Of a stretch of 19,445 nt of DNA, positions 6,575 through 13,053 are shown one piece after another; positions within the stretch are counted from its first letter, which is position 1; each line of letters begins with the position of its first letter. Under the pieces are notes generated by a model, which saw only the letters and a list, made by a program, of their open reading frames with translations, was not told where the DNA came from and did no database searches. Location of the stretch: NCBI GenBank assembly GCA_017618625.1, contig JAFZTV010000090.1, positions 1 to 19,445 of the forward strand. Reading direction: 5' to 3'. This stretch comes from Bacteroidales bacterium. GTDB taxonomy: Bacteria > Bacteroidota > Bacteroidia > Bacteroidales > P3. Made by a program: the position numbers and the translations under genes.

Positions 6575-7729
6575 ATGAAAGACACAAGACTTAACTACAC
6601 GCTCAATATCATAGCCCGCTGGTTTGTCGGGCTTGTTTTCCTCTTCTCCAGCTTCACCAAGGGAGTTGACCCGCTGGGCACGGGTTTCAAGGTACAGGAA
6701 TACATGACCGCATGGTCCATTGGCGGTTTCACCTTTGAGTGGGCTCTGCCGATGGCAAACTTCCTGTCGGTAGCGCTTATTTGCGCTGAGTTTGTGGTGG
6801 GCGTGCTGCTTATCACTGGGGCTTTCCGTCGCCTCTCGGCATGGTTGCTTGTTGCCATGATGCTTTTCTTCACAGTGACTACCCTCATCGACGCCATCAC
6901 CAACAAGGTGACCGACTGCGGTTGCTTTGGCGACGCGGTGAAGCTCACTAACTGGCAGACTTTCTGGAAGAATGTGGTGCTTGATGTGCCTACGGTATGG
7001 ATCTTCCTCACCCAGAAGCTACGCTACCGTCCGCGTTTTGAGCGCGACATGATAATTTTGATAGCAGCGGTGGCCGTGATGATAGGTTTTGAGGTTTACA
7101 ACATTAACAACGAGCCTTGTATCGACTTCCGTTCGTGGAAGGTGGGCAAACGCATGATGCAAACCGACGAAAGCCTGCAGATGAAGAGCTACATGACTTA
7201 CAAAAACTTGCAGACAGGCGAGGAAGTTGAGATAGAGACCAAGGACTGGGAAGCCTATCAGGACGAGACGGTATGGCAGCTTACCGGCACCAGAGTGGTT
7301 GACCCTCACGAGATAGACGCCGACGGTTTCTCGATGCTCGATATGGATGGCAACGATATGTCTGTCGATATGCTCAGCTCGCCCGACTACCTGCTTATAG
7401 CCACGCTGCCTGACCCCGACCTCGATGAGATAGGTCCAAAGGGTCTGCGTGCTCTTAAGGCCGTGACTCAGTTTGCAATGGACAATGATATTCAGATGGT
7501 GGTGCTTGCTTCGGCTCTCCCTGAAGATGTGCAGTCGTTCCTCTACGCCAACGAGTTGCAACTCGATTTCTACGGCGCCGACGAGAAGGCCATTCTGGTT
7601 ATGGCTCGTGCAATGCCTGCCTTTGTGCTGATGAAGGACGGCGTTGTGATGGGCAAGTGGCACTATCGCAACTTCCGCAAGGTGCTGGATTATGATTTTG
7701 AAGGAAACGATAAAGAAACCGAGAAATAA
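6575..7729 (+). CDS. DoxX-family membrane protein with a thioredoxin-like C-terminal domain
   Basis: This 384-residue protein has a DoxX/MauE-type membrane domain in residues 1-185, with about four to five hydrophobic segments, including R-W-F-V-G-L-V-F-L-F-S-S-F-T-K-G near the start. Cys115-Gly-Cys117-Phe-Gly (in DCGCFGD) is the cysteine pair often seen in MauE-like members. The remaining ~190 residues are soluble. Residues about 260-370 look like a thioredoxin-like fold, ending in MPAFVLMKDGVVMGKWH, which resembles the cis-proline strand, but a CxxC active site is missing. By memory, Bacteroidales genomes carry the same gene after DUF1599. Role is unknown; a membrane redox or thiol-transfer function is an inference. 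It starts right after a G-free repeat and ends before a GT-rich one. Confidence 0.8.
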   Translation: MKDTRLNYTLNIIARWFVGLVFLFSSFTKGVDPLGTGFKVQEYMTAWSIGGFTFEWALPMANFLSVALICAEFVVGVLLITGAFRRLSAWLLVAMMLFFTVTTLIDAITNKVTDCGCFGDAVKLTNWQTFWKNVVLDVPTVWIFLTQKLRYRPRFERDMIILIAAVAVMIGFEVYNINNEPCIDFRSWKVGKRMMQTDESLQMKSYMTYKNLQTGEEVEIETKDWEAYQDETVWQLTGTRVVDPHEIDADGFSMLDMDGNDMSVDMLSSPDYLLIATLPDPDLDEIGPKGLRALKAVTQFAMDNDIQMVVLASALPEDVQSFLYANELQLDFYGADEKAILVMARAMPAFVLMKDGVVMGKWHYRNFRKVLDYDFEGNDKETEK

Positions 7730-7730
7730 T

Positions 7731-7800
7731 CGGTGGGAGTTAGGTGGTCGTTAGTAGGTCGTTGGTAGGTAGTTGGTATGGTGTTGGATGAAGTGAGGGG
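7731..7800 (+). repeat. GT-rich degenerate repeat spacer
   Basis: After the DoxX stop, words such as GGTCGTTAGTA, GGTCGTTGGTA and GGTAGTTGGTA recur with about an 11-base period, with very little C. It is roughly the opposite-strand composition of the CA-rich spacer at 6443-6574. The rest of the gap (7801-7864) has no recognisable promoter box. Confidence 0.7.
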
Positions 7801-7864
7801 CATCGGTCAGCAAATAATGGTCGGTTTAAGGTTACAATCAAACAGTTAGATAAAAGAAAAAACT

Positions 7865-8422
7865 ATGATACAGAGAATTCAGTCATTTTATTTGGTGTTG
7901 GCAGCATGTGCTATGGCACTCTGCTTTATGTTTCCGGTGGCTAAGTACAAGACAGCGGACATGGAGGTTTATGCGCAATACAGCTTGATAAAGAGCCAGG
8001 CTCTCAACAAAACAGTCGAGCAGTCGGAGAATGTTGCTTCTCAGGGTGACTTCGAGCAGATTGGCGGTAACATGAGCAAAATGGGCTATGCCAAAGCTCC
8101 TGGTTGGCCGCTCTTAGTGTTGGTGGTGATTGTGATCGCCATCGCCTTGGTGAGCATATTCCTCTACTCAAACCGCACACTCCAGGTGCGAGTGGTGGCT
8201 GTGGGGTTCTTGCTCAACGTGGTTTATATCTTCTTGGTGTTCATCTGGGCGGCTGACGCTTTCCTGAAACCCATAAAGCAGGCCTTTGTCGATTATGAAT
8301 GGGTCACCACCTATTCTGTTGCCACGTGGGCTCCTATAGCAAGTGCGGTACTTTTCTTCCTCGCTCAGAACGCTATCAAGCGTGACGAGAAGAAAGTGCG
8401 TGACGCAGACAGAATAAGATAA
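7865..8422 (+). CDS. DUF4293 family integral membrane protein
   Basis: This 185-residue protein begins MIQRIQSFYLVLAACAMALCFMFPVAKY and ends KRDEKKVRDADRIR. Both ends are diagnostic of DUF4293, a Bacteroidota-specific family. Four hydrophobic segments are visible (about residues 6-25, 80-100, 108-130 and 146-166), with a soluble, extracytoplasmic-looking loop between the first two. No catalytic residues are evident and the function is unknown. The tsaE gene follows after 17 bases, so it appears to open the tsaE-rsfS-ftsH-cdsA run. A leader rich in A (AGATAAAAGAAAAAACT) replaces a Shine-Dalgarno sequence. Confidence 0.85.
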   Translation: MIQRIQSFYLVLAACAMALCFMFPVAKYKTADMEVYAQYSLIKSQALNKTVEQSENVASQGDFEQIGGNMSKMGYAKAPGWPLLVLVVIVIAIALVSIFLYSNRTLQVRVVAVGFLLNVVYIFLVFIWAADAFLKPIKQAFVDYEWVTTYSVATWAPIASAVLFFLAQNAIKRDEKKVRDADRIR

Positions 8423-8439
8423 GTGTTAAGCTTCAATCC

Positions 8440-8883
8440 GTGTTGACGAAGTCGGGTTATAACGTTACTTTTGACAGTTTGCCACAGCTCAATACTGTGG
8501 CACGTGAGCTGTTGGAAACCTTCTCCGACGACCGCTTCTTTGCATTCTTCGGAAGTATGGGTGTGGGCAAAACCACCCTCATCAAGGAGATGTGTGCATC
8601 GCTTGGGTCAAGCGACAATGTCTGCAGCCCTACGTTCGCCATTGTCAACCAATACTCTACCGGCGAAGGCGAGCCCATCTACCACTTCGACTTCTACCGT
8701 CTGAAGAATCTTGACGAGGCTTACGATATCGGCTACGAGGAGTATTTCTACTCTGGCGACTACTGCTTCACCGAATGGACGGAGAAGATAGAACCTTTGC
8801 TGCCCGACCGTTATGTGAGGGTTGAAATAACTGAAACCAACGGCGTTCGCACCCTGAACGCACAACTGATAATAGACAAATAG
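8440..8883 (+). CDS. tsaE: tRNA threonylcarbamoyladenosine biosynthesis ATPase TsaE
   Basis: TsaE is the ATPase that works with TsaB and TsaD to make t6A at position 37 of ANN-decoding tRNAs. The 147-residue protein has Walker A GSMGVGKTT (38-46), the family block CSPTFAIVNQY (about 67-77), HFDFYRL and FTEWTEKI. Size is normal. No ATG precedes the Walker motif in frame; the start is taken as GTG 8440, and the adjacent TTG at 8443 is equally possible. The stop codon touches the rsfS start codon, indicating a shared transcript. Confidence 0.93.
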   Translation: MLTKSGYNVTFDSLPQLNTVARELLETFSDDRFFAFFGSMGVGKTTLIKEMCASLGSSDNVCSPTFAIVNQYSTGEGEPIYHFDFYRLKNLDEAYDIGYEEYFYSGDYCFTEWTEKIEPLLPDRYVRVEITETNGVRTLNAQLIIDK

Positions 8884-9270
8884 ATGAAAACAATGGATAA
8901 GAATACTCAGAAGAGCGAAGCTGAGATGCTGGCACGTGTGGCTGCCAAAGCTTTTGACGACAAGAAGGGCATGGATGTGAAGATACTCGACCTGCGTGAC
9001 CTACAGTCGGCTCCGGCACGTTTTTTTGTTATAGCATCGGGTAATGTTCCGTCGCATGTGTCAGCCCTGTGTGACGCTGTCCACGAGGCGGTCAAGAAGA
9101 TGTTCGGACAGAATCCCTCGAAAGTCGAAGGTTACAACAACGCCGAGTGGATTCTTATGGATTACTTCGACGTTGTCGTGCATATTTTCCAGAAAGAGAA
9201 ACGCGACTACTATCGTCTCGAGCAGCTCTGGGCCGACGGAAATTCTTTGACGCTTGACAACGGCCAGTAG
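8884..9270 (+). CDS. rsfS: Ribosomal silencing factor RsfS
   Basis: RsfS (Iojap/DUF143) binds ribosomal protein uL14 on the large subunit and blocks joining of the small subunit when nutrients run low. The 128-residue protein carries the family's core: KGMDVKILDLRDLQSAPARFFVIASGN and the C-terminal signature WILMDYFDVVVHIFQKEKRDYYRLEQLWADG. Length is normal. It starts at the base after the tsaE stop; Met4 (8893) is a possible alternative start. In Bacteroidales rsfS commonly lies directly before ftsH, as here. Confidence 0.95.
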   Translation: MKTMDKNTQKSEAEMLARVAAKAFDDKKGMDVKILDLRDLQSAPARFFVIASGNVPSHVSALCDAVHEAVKKMFGQNPSKVEGYNNAEWILMDYFDVVVHIFQKEKRDYYRLEQLWADGNSLTLDNGQ

Positions 9271-9343
9271 TCCTTTGCCTTTATAACCTTTCAAACCATA
9301 AAACCTTTCATACATTCAAACCTTAAAACCTATCAACGTCTAA
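9271..9343 (+). other. G-depleted leader with AACCTTTCA-type repeats before ftsH
   Basis: The 73-base gap contains slipped copies of AACCTTTCAAACCATAAA and only two G residues (9277, 9338). There is no hairpin and no TAnnTTTG box. It resembles the G-free spacer at 6443-6574 in composition but uses a different repeat word. Confidence 0.65.
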
Positions 9344-11479
9344 ATGAGCGATCAAAATACAAATAACGGCAACAATCAGCAGAACCCGCAGGGACAGCCG
9401 CCCAAGAAATCGGGTAAGAATGTGATGCTGTACATAATCTATGGCGTGGTGATACTCGGGTTGGGCTTCCTGCTCTTCCCTACTGATAAAAGTTCTGCGT
9501 CGAAAGAACTGACATGGGAGGAATTCGAGCCGATACTGCTCAATCACGACTACGAGAAAATCGTGGTGGTCAACCAGGAGTTTGCCGAAATTTACATCAA
9601 GGACGACCTGGTTGAAACCAAATACAAGGACTTGAAGGGCAACGCTCCGATATTGGGCAAGGCCAAGGTAGAGAACTCTTTCTACAAATACAATATCGGC
9701 AATCTTGAGCATTTCGACAAGGAACTCTCCGGCATAGAAGAGAAGCTCGGCGGGGTGCATATCTCATATCAGATAGAGAAGCGTAAAAACGCATGGAGGG
9801 ATATCCTTATGTTGTTCGGACCGCTGTTGATGCTGATACTGTTCTTCTACATCATGACTCGCGTCACTTCGCGGCAGATGGGTGGCGGTGGCAGCATTTT
9901 CGGTGTCGGTCGCTCCAAGGCCAAGATGTACGACGGCAAGACTCTCAAGACCAACGTCACCTTCAAGGATGTGGCGGGTTTGGCTGGAGCTAAGGAAGAG
10001 GTTGTCGAGGTTGTCGATTTCCTGAAGAACCCCAAGCGCTATACCGACCTTGGTGGCAAGATTCCCAAAGGTGTGCTGCTCGTAGGCCCTCCGGGTACCG
10101 GTAAGACTCTTCTCGCCAAAGCTGTGGCTGGCGAGGCCAACGTGCCTTTCTTCTCTATGTCGGGTAGCGACTTTGTCGAGATGTTCGTCGGCGTGGGTGC
10201 TTCTCGTGTACGTGACTTGTTTGAGGAGGCGAAGAAGAAAGCCCCGTGCATCATATTCATCGACGAGATTGACGCCGTTGGTCGTGCCCGTGGTCACAGC
10301 GGAATGAGCAACGCCAACGATGAGCGAGAGAATACCCTCAATCAGCTGCTCACCGAAATGGACGGCTTCAGTAGTGGTACCAATGTAATCGTTCTGGCCG
10401 CCACCAACCGTGCCGACGTGCTTGACAAGGCTCTTCTGCGTGCTGGTCGTTTCGACCGTCAGATATATGTCGAGCTGCCTGACATCGAGGAACGTAAGGC
10501 TATCTTCGAGGTTCACATGAAAGGTCTCAAACTTTCCAACGATAAGGAAAAAGAGGGTTATGTTGACCGTGAGTTCCTTGCCAAGCAGACTCCTGGCTTC
10601 TCTGGCGCCGACATCGCCAACGTTTGCAACGAGGCCGCCCTCTGCGCTGCCCGCAAGAACAAGAAGATTATTGAGAAACAGGACTTCCTCGATGCTGTTG
10701 ACCGCATAGTAGGCGGATTGGAGAAACGCACCAAGGTTTTGACCGAGAACGAAAAACGCACCATCGCCTACCACGAGTCGGGTCACGCTTCCGTAAGCTG
10801 GCTGTCGCGTTGGGCTTCGCCACTGGTCAAGGTAACCATTGTGCCGCGTGGTCGTGCTCTCGGTGCCGCATGGTATCTGCCCGAGGAACGACAGATTACC
10901 ACCTACGAACAGATGTTCGACGAACTCACGTCGCTCATGGCGGGCCGTGCCGCCGAGGAGGTGGCGTTCGGCAAGATAAGCACCGGAGCTCTCAACGATA
11001 TGGAACGTGCCACCAAGATGGCACAGTCGATGGTGGTCTATTACGGCATGAGCCCCGAACTCGGCAACATAAGCTACTACGACGCCAGCGGACAAAACGA
11101 TTACGGCTTCACCAAGCCATTCAGCGAGAAGACCGCTGAGAAGATTGATGCTGAAGTGCGTCGCATCGTGGAAGAGGCCTACAGTACTGCAAAACGCCTC
11201 ATCATCGAACACCGCGAGCAGCTCGACCAGCTTGCAGGTCAGCTCTTTGAGAAAGAGGTGCTCTTCCGTGAAGACCTCGAACGCATCTATGGCAAGCGTC
11301 CTTGGGAGGAAGAACCCAAGCAAATTGAAAATCCCGAACCGTCAGAAATAACAGAGAGCACGGAACCATCTGAGAACTCTGGTGATTCTGATAAGTATGA
11401 GCATTCTGAGCCTTCTGGGAATTCTGAAATGTCCGGGAATACAGAACCTTCTGAAAACAATTCAACACCTCAGCAATGA
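9344..11479 (+). CDS. ftsH: ATP-dependent zinc metalloprotease FtsH
   Basis: FtsH is the membrane-anchored AAA+ protease that degrades misassembled membrane proteins and some regulators. The 711-residue protein has a cytosolic N-terminal leader, two transmembrane segments (about 27-45 and 150-172) around the periplasmic domain, and the AAA module. Walker A is GPPGTGKT (248-255), Walker B is FIDEID with D307-E308, followed by the second region of homology. The zinc site is HESGH (477-481) with the third ligand probably Asp552 in LNDMERA. HESGH has Ser where most have Ala, which keeps the HExxH metal motif. After GKRPWEEE the protein ends in a ~45-residue Glu/Ser/Pro tail of degenerate repeats (EPSE, SGNSE). 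The stop overlaps cdsA by 4 bases, ATGA. Confidence 0.97.
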   Translation: MSDQNTNNGNNQQNPQGQPPKKSGKNVMLYIIYGVVILGLGFLLFPTDKSSASKELTWEEFEPILLNHDYEKIVVVNQEFAEIYIKDDLVETKYKDLKGNAPILGKAKVENSFYKYNIGNLEHFDKELSGIEEKLGGVHISYQIEKRKNAWRDILMLFGPLLMLILFFYIMTRVTSRQMGGGGSIFGVGRSKAKMYDGKTLKTNVTFKDVAGLAGAKEEVVEVVDFLKNPKRYTDLGGKIPKGVLLVGPPGTGKTLLAKAVAGEANVPFFSMSGSDFVEMFVGVGASRVRDLFEEAKKKAPCIIFIDEIDAVGRARGHSGMSNANDERENTLNQLLTEMDGFSSGTNVIVLAATNRADVLDKALLRAGRFDRQIYVELPDIEERKAIFEVHMKGLKLSNDKEKEGYVDREFLAKQTPGFSGADIANVCNEAALCAARKNKKIIEKQDFLDAVDRIVGGLEKRTKVLTENEKRTIAYHESGHASVSWLSRWASPLVKVTIVPRGRALGAAWYLPEERQITTYEQMFDELTSLMAGRAAEEVAFGKISTGALNDMERATKMAQSMVVYYGMSPELGNISYYDASGQNDYGFTKPFSEKTAEKIDAEVRRIVEEAYSTAKRLIIEHREQLDQLAGQLFEKEVLFREDLERIYGKRPWEEEPKQIENPEPSEITESTEPSENSGDSDKYEHSEPSGNSEMSGNTEPSENNSTPQQ

Positions 11480-12354
11480 AGAAATTCTGGATACGCACGG
11501 CCAGTTCTGTAGTTTATGTGGCATTGTTCCTAGGAACGATGCTGAGTGGCGTTATCCTGAATAACGAGCTTGCAGGAACTCTCATTTTTTTGGCATTCTT
11601 GCTATTTGTGGCTTGCGGTTGCACATTTGAGTTCTACCGTATTGCCAAGATGAAAGGGGCAAATCCGATAGAGTGGTTGGGGTATGTGGTGGCATGTTTG
11701 ACGATTATAACTTTTCCGTATCTTGATATTGTGGATATCTCGAAAGGCGGAACGTTTGATTTTCTCACTGTTTTAGGTTTTGTTGGGGTATTTGTCTGTT
11801 TTTTGTTGGCGATGCCTTTGGCAGCCATAATACAGTTATGGCGCAAGTCCGATTCTCCGTTTGGAGATATTGGATACACGTTCCTGTCAGTATTCTACAT
11901 TGCTCTACCGTTGGGTTTGATGCTTTTTCTACATAGTTACAATCCGTATGTGCTTATGCTTGTTGTGGCTTTGTTGTGGATTAACGATGCCTGCGCCTAT
12001 ATGCTGGGATCTATGATAGGAAAGCATAAGATGTGGCCCAAACATTCGCCAGGGAAGACGTGGGAAGGCACTGTAGCAGGTGTTGCAATTGCAACTGCCA
12101 TAGGCGCATGTATAGTCAGATTTTGGCCTAATGTATTTGGCAATATGGAGACATGGCAGGGTGCAATGCTTGGTTTTGTTTGTGGGGCTATTGGCACGAT
12201 GGGTGACTTGGTGGAGTCGATGCTGAAACGCTCGGTGGGATTGAAGGATTCAGGGAAAATACTCCCCGGTCATGGTGGTTTCCTCGACCGTTTCGACAGT
12301 TTGCTGATACTGATGCCTTTCGCGACAATTTTTATTGTTTTATTTACAATGTAA
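11476..12354 (+). CDS. cdsA: Phosphatidate cytidylyltransferase CdsA
   Basis: CdsA makes CDP-diacylglycerol from phosphatidic acid and CTP at the inner membrane. The 292-residue protein is mostly hydrophobic helices and has the full family signature near its C-terminus (248-274): S-x-L-K-R-x4-K-D-x-x-x-x-L-P-G-H-G-G-x-x-D-R-x-D. It also contains SPGKTWEGT, typical of the family. Its start overlaps the ftsH stop (ATGA), implying translational coupling. The base composition is visibly more AT-rich than its neighbours (sample lines at 11701 and 11761 are about 38% GC, against 47-63% in three ftsH lines), though the gene order is a normal Bacteroidales one. Confidence 0.97.
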   Translation: MKKFWIRTASSVVYVALFLGTMLSGVILNNELAGTLIFLAFLLFVACGCTFEFYRIAKMKGANPIEWLGYVVACLTIITFPYLDIVDISKGGTFDFLTVLGFVGVFVCFLLAMPLAAIIQLWRKSDSPFGDIGYTFLSVFYIALPLGLMLFLHSYNPYVLMLVVALLWINDACAYMLGSMIGKHKMWPKHSPGKTWEGTVAGVAIATAIGACIVRFWPNVFGNMETWQGAMLGFVCGAIGTMGDLVESMLKRSVGLKDSGKILPGHGGFLDRFDSLLILMPFATIFIVLFTM

Positions 12355-12360
12355 TCTGCA

Positions 12361-13041
12361 GTGACATCCGACCAGATCATATATGAAGACAATCATCTGC
12401 TGCTCGTCAACAAACGGGCAGGGGAGCTTGTGCAGGGTGACAAGAGTGGCGACTCGTGTCTGGTCGACGAGATCAAGTCTTTCATCAAAGAACGTGACAA
12501 CAAGCCTGGCAATGTCTTCTGCGGTCTTGTACACCGTATTGACCGACCTGTCAGCGGCGTCGTCATCTTTGCCAAGACCTCCAAAGCTCTCTCTCGTATG
12601 AACGCATTGGTGAAGGAACGTGCCATAGAGAAGACCTACTGGGCTGTATCCAAGAACTGCCCTGAGCCTATGGAAGGCGAACTCCGCAACTGGCTGCTTC
12701 GTAACGAGCGGATGAATAAAAGTTTTGTGGTAGCCGATGGTACTAAAGAGGGTGCAAAGGAGGCTGTTTTGGATTATAAGGTCATAGGGCGTTCCGAAGG
12801 TGGTTACTACCTCATCGAGGTGAACCTTCACACTGGCCGTCATCATCAGATACGCTGCCAGCTGGCCAATATCGGATGCCCCATTAAAGGCGACCTCAAA
12901 TACGGTGCCCCGCGCTCCAATCCCGACGGCAGCATCTCGCTTCACTCTCGTCGTGTGTCTTTCGAGCATCCCGTTAGCCACATAAAGATAGACGTCGAGG
13001 CCGAACCCTCGTGGGGGCTGTCATTCAATACGATTAACTAA
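12361..13041 (+). CDS. RluA-family pseudouridine synthase
   Basis: This enzyme converts a specific uridine in rRNA or tRNA to pseudouridine. The 226-residue protein begins with the family opening IIYEDNHLLLVNKRAGELVQ. The catalytic aspartate is Asp61 in HRIDRPVSGVVIFAKT, the RluA-type HRLDxxxSG motif. HTGRHHQIRCQLANIGCPIKGDLKYG (from about residue 159) is the second conserved block. There is no S4 RNA-binding domain, so it is the short type; the exact target nucleotide cannot be told from sequence. The start is GTG 12361, six bases after the cdsA stop, which fits an operon. Confidence 0.92.
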   Translation: MTSDQIIYEDNHLLLVNKRAGELVQGDKSGDSCLVDEIKSFIKERDNKPGNVFCGLVHRIDRPVSGVVIFAKTSKALSRMNALVKERAIEKTYWAVSKNCPEPMEGELRNWLLRNERMNKSFVVADGTKEGAKEAVLDYKVIGRSEGGYYLIEVNLHTGRHHQIRCQLANIGCPIKGDLKYGAPRSNPDGSISLHSRRVSFEHPVSHIKIDVEAEPSWGLSFNTIN

Positions 13042-13053
13042 AAAATTATCAAT

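Noticed and set aside
9764..11323. 519-codon open frame on the minus strand opposite ftsH
   Set aside because: It lies wholly inside a certain ftsH gene and shows no recognisable domain or signal; it is a mirror frame.
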